A stretch of 64,000 nt of DNA from Solilutibacter silvestris (GTDB taxonomy: Bacteria > Pseudomonadota > Gammaproteobacteria > Xanthomonadales > Xanthomonadaceae), in assembly GCF_002895945.1 (NCBI RefSeq), contig NZ_NPZB01000001.1:1600169-1664168 (forward strand). The letters are read 5' to 3'. Both the position numbers and the translations under genes were made by a program. Within the stretch, counting starts at the first letter, position 1. Each line of letters opens with the position of its first letter. Positions 33,273 through 41,444 of this stretch are shown piece after piece. Under the pieces are notes generated by a model, which saw only the letters and a program-made list of their open reading frames with translations, did no database searches and was not told where the DNA came from.

Positions 33273-34063
33273 TGCGGCGATCGGCCATCACTGGATTCGC
33301 GTTGCCGTTGGTGCTGTGGCTGATCGCGATCATGACCACGGCGATCGCGCTGCTGGCGATGTCGGCATCGAATCGCCATCTGCAATCGTCCACCTTGGGC
33401 GACCGCGTCGCGGCGGAAGCGGCGGCGCGTGCTGGCATCAACTATGCCGTCGCCCGCATGGATGCGCGACTGGGTGCGCAGCGCTGGCTGCCCGACGGGC
33501 AACCGCGCAAGTGGGACTACGACGGGTATGAACTGACCATCGTCATTCGCGATGAATGGGGCAAGTTCGACCTCAACGCCGGCGATCCCGACGTGCTGCG
33601 CGCGCTGATGCAGCTCGACGACATGCCACCGGATGAGATGTCTGCAGTGATCGAGGGCCTCGGTGTTATGCGCACGGCGCGATTGTCGCGACAAGAGGGA
33701 ATGAACGATGCGGGCGATATGCCTACGCATCTATTCACAGTCGCGTCGCTGTCGCAGCTGCGTGGCGTCTCCCCGGAAATACTGGCGCGGCTGGCGCCGG
33801 AACTGACTGTATACAGCGGTCGGTCATTGCCCGACATGGGTTTGGCGGATGCACGGATGCGTACGGCACTGATGGCATCGGGCAAGGCGGTGGGTACGCC
33901 GGTGGGGATTGCCACTGGCAGCGGACTATACGACATTGATGTCACAGCAATTCGGCCGGGCAAGCCTCCAGGACGGGTTTGGGTCGTATTGCAGCAAATG
34001 CCGCGTTACGATGGCGGCATTGAGATCAAATGGCTTGCTTGGGGGCATGGGGTTTGGCAGTAA
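33269..34063 (+). CDS. gspK: Minor pseudopilin GspK
   Basis: 264 residues. Starts MMRRSAITGFALPLVLWLIA, a prepilin leader followed by an unusual hydrophobic stretch in which the Glu at +5 is absent, as is typical of GspK. The helical domain contains WGKFDLNAGDPDVLRALM, with acidic residues that bind calcium in GspK. Caps the pseudopilus tip. Coupled to gspJ by ATGA overlap. Confidence 0.85.
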   Translation: MMRRSAITGFALPLVLWLIAIMTTAIALLAMSASNRHLQSSTLGDRVAAEAAARAGINYAVARMDARLGAQRWLPDGQPRKWDYDGYELTIVIRDEWGKFDLNAGDPDVLRALMQLDDMPPDEMSAVIEGLGVMRTARLSRQEGMNDAGDMPTHLFTVASLSQLRGVSPEILARLAPELTVYSGRSLPDMGLADARMRTALMASGKAVGTPVGIATGSGLYDIDVTAIRPGKPPGRVWVVLQQMPRYDGGIEIKWLAWGHGVWQ

Positions 34064-35130
34064 GAGTTCAATTTCGATGGTTTGGGGGAGGACTGAAGTC
34101 TGGATCGGGGTTTCTGCATTGGGAAATCCAAGGCCTGACGCTCTGGTTGACCCCCACCACGCGCGCTCGCTGGTGCCCGCCACTGTCGCGCGTCTGGCTG
34201 CGCATGGTCAGCGGTGAATGGCAGAAACGTACAATAGGTTTCAAGGCAGATTTGGAAACGGTCGAAACCGGCGCGATAGGTCGCCTCTTGTCGCGGTACC
34301 CAGATCGTCCGCGCTGGTTGCTGGTCGATGACAGCATTGTGATCCGCGCGACACTGCGACTTCCATTGGCGGCCATTGACCACCTGAGGCAGGCTGTTCG
34401 TTACGAGATCGATCGACAGACGCCCTACGCGGAAAGCGATGTCGCCTATGACGCACGGGTGGTCGAGCGTGATTCCATCAACAAGCGGATGACCGTCGAG
34501 CTGTTGGTCATACCGCGCATACGGCTTGCACCCCTGGTGGAAGAAGCCGAGCGCGAGCTGGGTGTCGCACTGCATGGGGTGGATGTGGCCGGCAGCGACG
34601 GGCACCCGCTTGGTGTGAATCTGTTAGAGGTAGAGGCGCGTGCACCCCTTCATCGGCCTTACCGGCTCCTCAACTCGATATTGGCGGCATTCGCGGTGGT
34701 GGTCGTTGGGTTGGCACTATGGCGCACGGTGATCAACGAGCGATCCCGTGCCGATGCACTCGAGGCTAGCCTGAAGCAGCAGGCGTATCAGGCAAAGGTG
34801 GTCTCGATTCAGCGCCAGCGACTTGAAGATCTGGTGGCAGGTGCAAAAAAAGTCACGATAGAACGCAAGCGGCGCACCGATCTTGTCACGCTCAGCAATG
34901 CCCTGGCAGAACGATTGCCGGACAATATCCATATTGAACGGATGAACCTGCAAAATGGGCAAATGGAATTAAGTGGGCAAGGCGCACAAGCTGCGGCGTT
35001 GATGTCCTATTTAGGTGCGAATCCATTATGGGACGCGCCATCGCTGGTCGGGGCGGCAATGAATGCCACACCTTTTGGACGAGACCGTTTTGGCATCGGC
35101 CTCCACTTGAAATCGGAACCGCATCCGTGA
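34030..35130 (+). CDS. gspL: Type II secretion protein GspL (PilM/PilN-like)
   Basis: About 366 residues. The N-terminal cytoplasmic actin-like part binds GspE (RPRWLLVDDSIVIRATLRLP, AAIDHLRQAVRYEIDRQTPY). A transmembrane helix lies near residue 225 (ILAAFAVVVVGLALWRTVI), then a coiled coil and a periplasmic ferredoxin-like domain of PilN type. The start is uncertain: the ATG at 34030 overlaps gspK by 34 bp; TTG 34054 or a later start is possible. Stop overlaps the gspM start. Confidence 0.85.
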   Translation: MACLGAWGLAVRVQFRWFGGGLKSGSGFLHWEIQGLTLWLTPTTRARWCPPLSRVWLRMVSGEWQKRTIGFKADLETVETGAIGRLLSRYPDRPRWLLVDDSIVIRATLRLPLAAIDHLRQAVRYEIDRQTPYAESDVAYDARVVERDSINKRMTVELLVIPRIRLAPLVEEAERELGVALHGVDVAGSDGHPLGVNLLEVEARAPLHRPYRLLNSILAAFAVVVVGLALWRTVINERSRADALEASLKQQAYQAKVVSIQRQRLEDLVAGAKKVTIERKRRTDLVTLSNALAERLPDNIHIERMNLQNGQMELSGQGAQAAALMSYLGANPLWDAPSLVGAAMNATPFGRDRFGIGLHLKSEPHP

Positions 35131-35759
35131 GCACGTCATCGGAGCAGTGGCTGACCCCGGCGCAGTATCGTCAACGTGCGATTGCGACGGCGCTGGCGCT
35201 GGTGCTGTTCGCAGGCGTGTTGATTCTCCTCTATGTGTTCTGGTGGCGACCATGGTCCATACAAAGGGATCGGCTGCAGAGTCTGCAGGAGCGACGTGCG
35301 CGTGTTGAAGCAGTCCTGAACTCCCGCCCAGCGATTGAGACGGCGTTGCGGGGCGCTGAATTGGCAGCCAACCGTGATCCTTTGCTTTTCCCAGAACCAA
35401 CACGTGATCAAGCAATCGCCGGGATGATGCAGCGAATTCAGGAGCGCGTGACCTCGATCGGGGACGAGGGAAAGCATTGCCGCATCGATAGTCAGAACCC
35501 AGTCACGGCAAATCAAACAGCCGACCCCCAGCGGATCGCCGTCAATCTGCGTTTGCATTGCGGGAATAGCGAGTGGTTGCAATTTGCGCAGGCGGTGGAG
35601 TCGGCGCGGCCAGCGATGTTCATTGATGAATTGAATATCACTGCACCGTCGGAGCAATCAAATGGAATGAGTAGCGCGCAGCAAGGTGCGTTGGATATCG
35701 GCTTGACCGTCTATGGATTTCTTCGCAATGCAGAACCTAAGGTGGACGTGCGGCCGTGA
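35127..35759 (+). CDS. gspM: Type II secretion protein GspM (XpsM)
   Basis: 210 residues from a GTG overlapping the gspL stop. One N-terminal transmembrane helix (AIATALALVLFAGVLILLYVF), then a coiled coil (RLQSLQERRARVEAVL) and a periplasmic PilO-like domain. Pairs with GspL in the inner-membrane complex. Identified by place in the cluster and architecture. Confidence 0.82.
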   Translation: MSTSSEQWLTPAQYRQRAIATALALVLFAGVLILLYVFWWRPWSIQRDRLQSLQERRARVEAVLNSRPAIETALRGAELAANRDPLLFPEPTRDQAIAGMMQRIQERVTSIGDEGKHCRIDSQNPVTANQTADPQRIAVNLRLHCGNSEWLQFAQAVESARPAMFIDELNITAPSEQSNGMSSAQQGALDIGLTVYGFLRNAEPKVDVRP

Positions 35760-36499
35760 TGTCGCTACGTATATTGCCACTGCCCACACTTGCTTTGCTT
35801 GGTCTTTCGGCGGCGAGTCTGGGCTTTCTTGGATGGATCTTGTTGCCGGGAGCACGATCATTACCCCTTGCGGCCGCCGCGCCGCAACCCTCAGTGTTGT
35901 CTGCCTACGCAGTGGGTCGCATGTTGCCCGTGGCATCTGTCAGTGTCGCCGACCCTGCATGGTCACACCCGTTGTTCTTCCGGGATCGCAAGCCGCATGT
36001 CGCATCACTCATGGACACGGGATCTGTGCCTCAGATAGCAACGTTTGACGCGACGCTCACCGGGATCATTCGCTCGAACACGTTGAATATGGCCTCTTTA
36101 CAATGCACAGGCGCGTCACAGCCGACTCGCGTTCGCTTGGGGCAAGAGGTGCCGGATGCACCCGGTTGGCGCCTTGTTGCTCTGACCACACGAACCGCAC
36201 GCTTCCGCTCGGGTGACGATGAAAAAGTCCTCAAGCTGGAAGTCGCACGATTGGATGGGCCAGCACCGCCACCGAGTCCAGCCGCCACAACTGTGCCTCC
36301 TGTGGTGGCCAATACCTCTGGTCAGTCGACAGGGGGATCAGAGAAACAACAGTCGGTACCTCCACCACTGGTGACCAATTCCATGCCACCACCAAAACCG
36401 ACAGCGCTGACACAACAACAGCAAGTTGACGCGGTACGACAACGCGTCGATGCCGCAAGAAAGGCCATGCATCAGCCGTCGTCTACCGCTAACCATTGA
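35759..36499 (+). CDS. xpsN: Type II secretion protein XpsN (GspC counterpart)
   Basis: 246 residues (GTG at 35756 is in frame). N-terminal transmembrane helix (LLGLSAASLGFLGWILLPG), then a region with an HR-like beta domain (ATFDATLTGIIRSNTLNMAS, RVRLGQEVPDAPGWRLVAL). A proline/glutamine-rich tail follows. In Xanthomonas the product at this place, XpsN, substitutes for GspC and links the inner-membrane complex to the secretin. Placement between gspM and gspD supports that assignment. No PDZ domain. Confidence 0.78.
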   Translation: MSLRILPLPTLALLGLSAASLGFLGWILLPGARSLPLAAAAPQPSVLSAYAVGRMLPVASVSVADPAWSHPLFFRDRKPHVASLMDTGSVPQIATFDATLTGIIRSNTLNMASLQCTGASQPTRVRLGQEVPDAPGWRLVALTTRTARFRSGDDEKVLKLEVARLDGPAPPPSPAATTVPPVVANTSGQSTGGSEKQQSVPPPLVTNSMPPPKPTALTQQQQVDAVRQRVDAARKAMHQPSSTANH

Positions 36500-36506
36500 T
36501 GGGCCA

Positions 36507-38705
36507 ATGAATCGAATGAATCGAATGAATGTCCGAGCACTACTTGTGGCTACGATGATCGGCTCACTGGCCGCTTGCGCAGCCAATCCTGTGCCTCAGG
36601 TGCGGCGAGATGCTGATCTTGAGCGGTTGCCTGGCGCCGTGACTGGAAGTTCAGCCGCAAAAGTTCAAGCTCTGGACGATGACCAATCGACCGATAGGCT
36701 GCAGCCGGAAATCCGCCGTGGAAGTCAAGCGCCGCTTCGGGATATCGCGCCGGCCAATGGGAATACCGCGCCCTCGCCGCGCCAACGTGGGTCGACGGGT
36801 TTCAATTTTCAAGGCGTACCGATCCAAATCGTGATTGCGGCGATCCTTGGCGACATGCTGGGACAGAAATATGCGATCTCGACAGGAGTCCAAGGGACTG
36901 TCACGCTCAACACGCCCAAGCCGGTGACCCACGCCGAAGCACTGCAATTGCTGGAAACCGTGCTCAGCTGGAATAACGCGCGGATGATCTACAGCGGCGG
37001 CCGCTACAACATCGTGCCAGCTGATCAGGCACTCAACAGCGGCATGGTCTCGCCGCGCGGCAGCACGGCTGCGTACGGCTATCAGGTCCGACCCGAACGC
37101 TTGCGTTATGTCTCGGCCAATGAGATGAAGAAGATTCTCGAACCGTACGCGCGGCCCAATGCCATCGTCAGCGTCGATAGCATGCGCAACATCATCACTC
37201 TTGCCGGTACGCCGGCGGAACTTGCCAACTACGAACGCACTATCCAGACCTTCGATATCGACTGGATGGCCAGCATGTCGGTAGGGGTATATCCGTTGCA
37301 GAGTGGCAACGCTGCGAAAGTCGTCACCGATCTCGAGCGCGTCTTCGGCGAGCAGAGCCATACGCCAGGTGCGGGCATGTTCCGCTTCATGCCACTGGAA
37401 TCGGCTAACGCAGTGATGGTGATCGCCGCACAACCGAACCAGCTCGACCGCATCCAGACGTGGATCGATCGTCTCGATGGCGGCGGCGGTGGCGGTTCAC
37501 GACTCTATACACAGGAATTGCGTTACATCAGCGCACGCGATCTTGCGCAGCGGTTGGCGGAAGTTTTTGGTGGTGGTAATAACCAGAACGGACAGGTGCC
37601 AACATCCAGCCTAATGCCCGGCTTGCAATCGACGCAGATCGGCGATAGTGCGATGGATACCGCAACCAGTAGCGCGCCGATCACGGGCACGAATGGTGCA
37701 TCGTCTGGCGGTGCGCCGATCGGACAAATGACATTGCCGCAACGCAACGGTGGCGCCGCGTCCGCCAGTTTCAAAGTCGGACGCGACGACGTTGGCGTGT
37801 CCGCAGTTGACGAGAACAACGCCTTGTTGGTGCGCGCCAGCCCCGCGGCGTGGAAATCGATCCGCGAAGTGATCGAGAAGCTTGACGTGATGCCGTTGCA
37901 GGTCCACATCGAGGCGCAAGTGGTCGAGGTCAAACTGACAGGCGACCTCAAATATGGCGTGAATTGGTATTTTGGCAATCTGATCGCCGATCCGGTGTTG
38001 CGCGCTGCGGCAACTGCACGCAATGCGATGGCTGTGGTCGGCGGATCCAATGAGGGCGATGGCAACGGCTTGGTGCTGAACTACGTCGGTGGCAATTCCG
38101 TCGCAGTGATCAATGCGCTCGACAAGGTGACGGATGTTCATTTGTTGCAAACGCCATCCGTCATCGTGCGCAACAATACTGAAGCCACGCTCAATGTCGG
38201 CAGCCGCATCCCGATCGCATCGGTCACGGTAAATCCTGGGACTGGAAGTAGCACCAACACCTATTCGCAGGTACAGTACATGGACACCGGCACGATCCTC
38301 AAGGTGCGCCCGCGCGTGACTCGCGATGGCATGGTGTTCCTTGATCTGGTGCAAGAAGTAAGCAGCCCTGGAAGCGTGGCGGATGCCTATGGCAACGTCC
38401 GGATCGATACCCGGCGGTTGCGGACCGAGGCTGCGGTACAGAGTGGCGACACCGTAATGCTTGCCGGCCTCATTAGTGATGGCGTGACACATGGTTCCAG
38501 TGGCATCCCAGGCCTGAGTCGCATCCCGGTGATTGGCGGACTATTCGGGACCAAGCAGCAACTTGCAGAACGCAGCGAAATCATCATCCTGTTAACGCCC
38601 ACGTTGATCCGCGATCCGATGGAAGCGCGCAAGCTAACTGACGAGTATGGGCAGAAGTTCCGAGGGATGGACCCGATTCGCAATCAGAGAAAGCAAACGC
38701 ATTGA
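36507..38705 (+). CDS. gspD: Type II secretion secretin GspD (XpsD)
   Basis: 732 residues. Lipoprotein signal with lipobox SLAAC near residue 24. N0-N3 domains (GFNFQGVPIQIVIAAILGDM, LRYVSANEMKKILEPYARPN, NAVMVIAAQPNQLDRIQTWI). A long Gly/Ser/Asn-rich loop lies inside N3, then the secretin core (VHIEAQVVEVKLTGDLKYGV, TEATLNVGSRIPIASVTV, VQSGDTVMLAGLISDG, GIPGLSRIPVIGGLFGT, RSEIIILLTPTLI). The start region contains three ATGAATCGA-like repeats, so the exact first Met is uncertain by a few codons. Last gene of the cluster. A diverged copy of its 3' end lies at 60093-60249. Confidence 0.95.
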   Translation: MNRMNRMNVRALLVATMIGSLAACAANPVPQVRRDADLERLPGAVTGSSAAKVQALDDDQSTDRLQPEIRRGSQAPLRDIAPANGNTAPSPRQRGSTGFNFQGVPIQIVIAAILGDMLGQKYAISTGVQGTVTLNTPKPVTHAEALQLLETVLSWNNARMIYSGGRYNIVPADQALNSGMVSPRGSTAAYGYQVRPERLRYVSANEMKKILEPYARPNAIVSVDSMRNIITLAGTPAELANYERTIQTFDIDWMASMSVGVYPLQSGNAAKVVTDLERVFGEQSHTPGAGMFRFMPLESANAVMVIAAQPNQLDRIQTWIDRLDGGGGGGSRLYTQELRYISARDLAQRLAEVFGGGNNQNGQVPTSSLMPGLQSTQIGDSAMDTATSSAPITGTNGASSGGAPIGQMTLPQRNGGAASASFKVGRDDVGVSAVDENNALLVRASPAAWKSIREVIEKLDVMPLQVHIEAQVVEVKLTGDLKYGVNWYFGNLIADPVLRAAATARNAMAVVGGSNEGDGNGLVLNYVGGNSVAVINALDKVTDVHLLQTPSVIVRNNTEATLNVGSRIPIASVTVNPGTGSSTNTYSQVQYMDTGTILKVRPRVTRDGMVFLDLVQEVSSPGSVADAYGNVRIDTRRLRTEAAVQSGDTVMLAGLISDGVTHGSSGIPGLSRIPVIGGLFGTKQQLAERSEIIILLTPTLIRDPMEARKLTDEYGQKFRGMDPIRNQRKQTH

Positions 38706-38826
38706 ACTGAGCCCAAGGCTGGTCTAATGTAGCGCATGTATTGGTTTCAAAGACACCAAAATCAGACTTTTTACAGAGATAACAACTTAAGGTTTGGCAT
38801 TGTGCTTGAGCCTTGTGTCTATAAAA

Positions 38827-39600
38827 TTAGAGCGTCAAATCCATTTCAGTTGAAAAAACTGATTCATATCCTGCATAAGGCATGGGTTGGGCCATTAGTG
38901 CGGCTGCCTCCAGTTGGAGTTGATCTTCTTTGGAGAGACCGCATGTCGCTGCCGATGCGGCGGTCACGGCTCCGCCGGGATTTTGGCTGAGATGGATCGT
39001 GCATCCACTGGGGTAAGAATTCTTTGATAAGCCTTGCCATGTTTTGAAGATGGCTACACGCATGGCAGCTTGATAGCTGGCAAGGAGATCGTTTCCAGTA
39101 TTGCCACCACTTGAAGCCAATGGGGTGTTTCTCGTTGCTACCTGGGCCTTTTTTGTGTGGGGCTGTGGCTCGGGCGTCTCAGGGGCAGCGGTGTGTGCGT
39201 TCAATTCGACTTGGCGGATTGATCGTGAGAGATCTAGATTTTTAATCAATGAAACTTGCTTCGCAGCCGAATCACTTGGTTTGGCTTTTGATACATCGTC
39301 AATTATTGGAACTGGGGTTGGCGAAGTCGATTTCAATCTGTTTTCGGGTGAGGTGATGACAATCGGGTAGACGACAAGACTGTCGCCATGGCCAATGCTG
39401 TTTCCGGTGTGCCTGTTACGGCCATTGCTTGCATTGCACAATAGAAGCGATAGGAAGAGGGCGTGAACAAGGAGCGCACAAATGGCAGCGATCACTTTAT
39501 CGCGCCGTGAAACTCCTTGGAGATTGGATCCCATGGGCATCCCAAAACTGTACAGGCCAATGCCATCTAGGGTGCCACGAGTGTGTGCTTGCACTTGCAT
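38827..39600 (-). CDS. TonB/TolA-like envelope protein
   Basis: 257 residues (ATG at 39600; a start near 39540 also works). N-terminal basic segment then one transmembrane helix (VIAAICALLVHALFLSLLL), a long polar linker, and a C-terminal domain DLLASYQAAMRVAIFKTWQG up to AQPMPYAGYESVFSTEMDLTL. The layout matches TolA/TonB C-terminal domains that span the periplasm; CTIHLSQNPGG and ATCGLS give two cysteines. Convergent with gspD and divergent from the first RHS tip; base composition is AT-richer, which suggests transfer. Role unknown. Confidence 0.65.
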   Translation of the reverse strand: MQVQAHTRGTLDGIGLYSFGMPMGSNLQGVSRRDKVIAAICALLVHALFLSLLLCNASNGRNRHTGNSIGHGDSLVVYPIVITSPENRLKSTSPTPVPIIDDVSKAKPSDSAAKQVSLIKNLDLSRSIRQVELNAHTAAPETPEPQPHTKKAQVATRNTPLASSGGNTGNDLLASYQAAMRVAIFKTWQGLSKNSYPSGCTIHLSQNPGGAVTAASAATCGLSKEDQLQLEAAALMAQPMPYAGYESVFSTEMDLTL

Positions 39601-39697
39601 GGGGATGTCGTTTATAAGAGGCGGGCGCGGGTCGCTTAGCTGCGAGCGAGGGTGATCGTAATCGATTAGGCAAGCAATAGGTTCTGGCGCGAGACAA

Positions 39698-40639
39698 ATG
39701 CTAAGGGGAATGGCTGTGCAGCGAATCGGTAAAATTTTGTATGCAATCTGTCTCTTGCTATTAGCGATTCTGATGACGCCGGTGGCCCAGGCACAGGTGG
39801 TCGAGTACGTCCACACCGATGCTCTAGGCAGTCCGGTAGCGATCACCAATGAATCTGCGCAGGTGATTGATCGGACAGACTATGAGCCGTATGGCAACCT
39901 GATCGGCAAGGTGAATAATGATCGACCGGGCTATACCGGGCATGTAATGGACAGCGCGACAGGGCTGACCTACATGCAGCAGCGCTATTACGATCCCACC
40001 ATCGGACGGTTCCTGTCCACCGATCCTGTCGCGGCAGATGCCAACACGGGTTCGTTGTTTAATCGCTATTGGTATGCATCGAATAATCCGTACCGCTTCA
40101 CTGATCCAGACGGGCGTTGCGATAATTCACCTAGTTCGTTCTGCAACTTCGTGAAGGGGATAGTGCTTGCGGTTCACGACACTATTGCACCAATAGCGAA
40201 TGCAATTGCTGATCCCGATGGCACGAAGATCGATGGGAGCTATGATCGGTTTGGGCCGGGTAGCAATCCGATGACTCAAGGCGGATATAAGTTTGGTGGC
40301 GCGTTAATTACTGCTGAAGCAATTAAGGCGCCGAGCACTGTTGCAGGTGCTGTAGTAGATGCTAAAGCCCCAGTTGCACTTACAGAAGCACAAACGAAGA
40401 ATTTAGCTAGATTTAACTCCAAGCTTCCTGCCGCGAACACAGGGACAACGGTGGAAAGAACGGGTAAAGGAGTTACTTTTACTAGCGAAGTTCCAGGCAA
40501 GGTGCCGGGATCGCAAGCGACGTATCAGAAAACTGTAAATTCGGCGGGCCAGACTACTGGGTATACGAAGACTACGACAGCACCCAGTGGCCAAGTCATC
40601 CATGTGAAGGATAAGTTTCCGGACAAGCCACAAAATTAG
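39698..40639 (+). CDS. Secreted RHS-core tip with C-terminal toxin domain (tip 1)
   Basis: 313 residues. Signal peptide (IGKILYAICLLLLAILMTPVAQA), then the RHS-associated core: YVHTDALGSPVAITNESAQV, TDYEPYGNLIGKV, and YMQQRYYDPTIGRFLSTDP up to NPYRFTDPDGR. A variable C-terminal domain follows (about 145-313) with GKVPGSQATYQKTVNSAGQT and PSGQVIHVKDKFPD, the place of the toxin in polymorphic-toxin RHS proteins; the toxin class is not recognised. There is no RHS cage in front, so it is an orphan or split tip. Starts at 39710 and GTG 39716 are alternatives. An immunity gene follows 2 bp later. Confidence 0.82.
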   Translation: MLRGMAVQRIGKILYAICLLLLAILMTPVAQAQVVEYVHTDALGSPVAITNESAQVIDRTDYEPYGNLIGKVNNDRPGYTGHVMDSATGLTYMQQRYYDPTIGRFLSTDPVAADANTGSLFNRYWYASNNPYRFTDPDGRCDNSPSSFCNFVKGIVLAVHDTIAPIANAIADPDGTKIDGSYDRFGPGSNPMTQGGYKFGGALITAEAIKAPSTVAGAVVDAKAPVALTEAQTKNLARFNSKLPAANTGTTVERTGKGVTFTSEVPGKVPGSQATYQKTVNSAGQTTGYTKTTTAPSGQVIHVKDKFPDKPQN

Positions 40640-40641
40640 TT

Positions 40642-40902
40642 ATGAGCCAGATGCATACGACTTTTGTTAAAGAAGATGACTTGATATCCATTCTTGAGCG
40701 CTTCATGTTGCGAGAGCTCAACAAGAAAGGCGTTGAGGATTGGGCGGAGAATAATGATGCGAATGACTCCATTGAGTTTTCTTCCGATCTTGTGCGCGAT
40801 TTGGTTTTTGAGCTTTCAAGCCCGGAAATTAACGGCGAGTTGTCTGATGAACGTGCCCTTCAACTGATTGAGATTCTCAAAAGCAATAGGCTCTCTGCAT
40901 AG
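40642..40902 (+). CDS. Putative immunity protein for RHS tip 1
   Basis: 86-residue acidic helical protein (DDLISILERFMLRELNKKG, SDERALQLIEILKSNR). It starts 2 bp after the toxin stop, as expected for a cognate immunity gene. No family recognised; assignment is by position and size. Its DNA is AT-rich compared with flanking core genes. Confidence 0.6.
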   Translation: MSQMHTTFVKEDDLISILERFMLRELNKKGVEDWAENNDANDSIEFSSDLVRDLVFELSSPEINGELSDERALQLIEILKSNRLSA

Positions 40903-40933
40903 CAAGAAGCCCGCGCACTGCGCGGGCTTCTTG
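40903..40933. terminator. Palindromic bidirectional terminator, tip module 1
   Basis: CAAGAAGCCCGCG / CGCGGGCTTCTTG stem directly after the immunity stop. The core AGCCCGCGC-GCGCGGGCT recurs in the other modules. Confidence 0.8.
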
Positions 40934-40953
40934 TTGTGCAGCGTTGGCGATTG

Positions 40954-41343
40954 TTAGCGTGTAGCTTGCGCCAACACCGAATCGATCACTTGCATGACGA
41001 ACTGTTGCTTGGTACGCGGCAGTTGGTTGATGCGCTCGACCTGTAGTTGCAGCTTGCCCACCGGCCCGCGCTTGCTCGCGCGTGTGGGCGAGCCGATCAG
41101 TTCCTCGATGGTGACGTGCAGCGTCTTGGCGATCACCGGTAGGTTGGATACTTGGATGCGCCTGCGTCCCGTCTCGTAGGCGGTGATGGTCTGCTGCGAG
41201 ACGCCCAGCAGTTCGGCCAGTTGCACCTGGGTGATGCCCTGTTCCTTGCGCAGTTGGGTGATGCGGCTGCCAAGTTGGACGAAGAAGGCTTGTTCTTCCT
41301 TGCTGAGTGCCACGGCGACAGGTGCGGGGGTGGAGTTGTCCAT
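40954..41343 (-). CDS. XRE-family regulator of cassette 1
   Basis: 129 residues with a lambda-repressor-type HTH at about 28-82: LGSRITQLRKEQGITQVQLA, LLGVSQQTITAYETGRRR. The C-terminal tail NQLPRTKQQFVMQVIDSVLAQA is conserved in the XRE genes of the other modules. It converges on the toxin-immunity pair and diverges from the ATPase gene, with an inverted repeat (41377-41395) between. It probably represses the ATPase-recombinase genes and itself. Confidence 0.85.
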   Translation of the reverse strand: MDNSTPAPVAVALSKEEQAFFVQLGSRITQLRKEQGITQVQLAELLGVSQQTITAYETGRRRIQVSNLPVIAKTLHVTIEELIGSPTRASKRGPVGKLQLQVERINQLPRTKQQFVMQVIDSVLAQATR

Positions 41344-41376
41344 ACCGTAAGCCTGACCTGCGGAGAGTGGTTGCCT

Positions 41377-41395
41377 ATACTACCTAAAGTAGTAT
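41377..41395. promoter_or_regulatory. Probable XRE operator in the divergent promoter region
   Basis: Perfect inverted repeat ATACTAC-CTAAA-GTAGTAT, between the XRE gene (minus) and the ATPase gene (plus), 34 bp upstream of the XRE start. A matching copy lies at 46334-46352. Confidence 0.6.
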
Positions 41396-41444
41396 CATGC
41401 GACGAGTTGTTCTGCTTGACAGGTTTTTTGCCCGGAGGCCGTTT

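Noticed and set aside
41397..41444. Upstream ATG for the ATPase gene (MRRVVLLDRFFARRPF)
   Set aside because: It falls at the edge of the operator palindrome without an RBS; the ATG at 41445 has GGAGG upstream.
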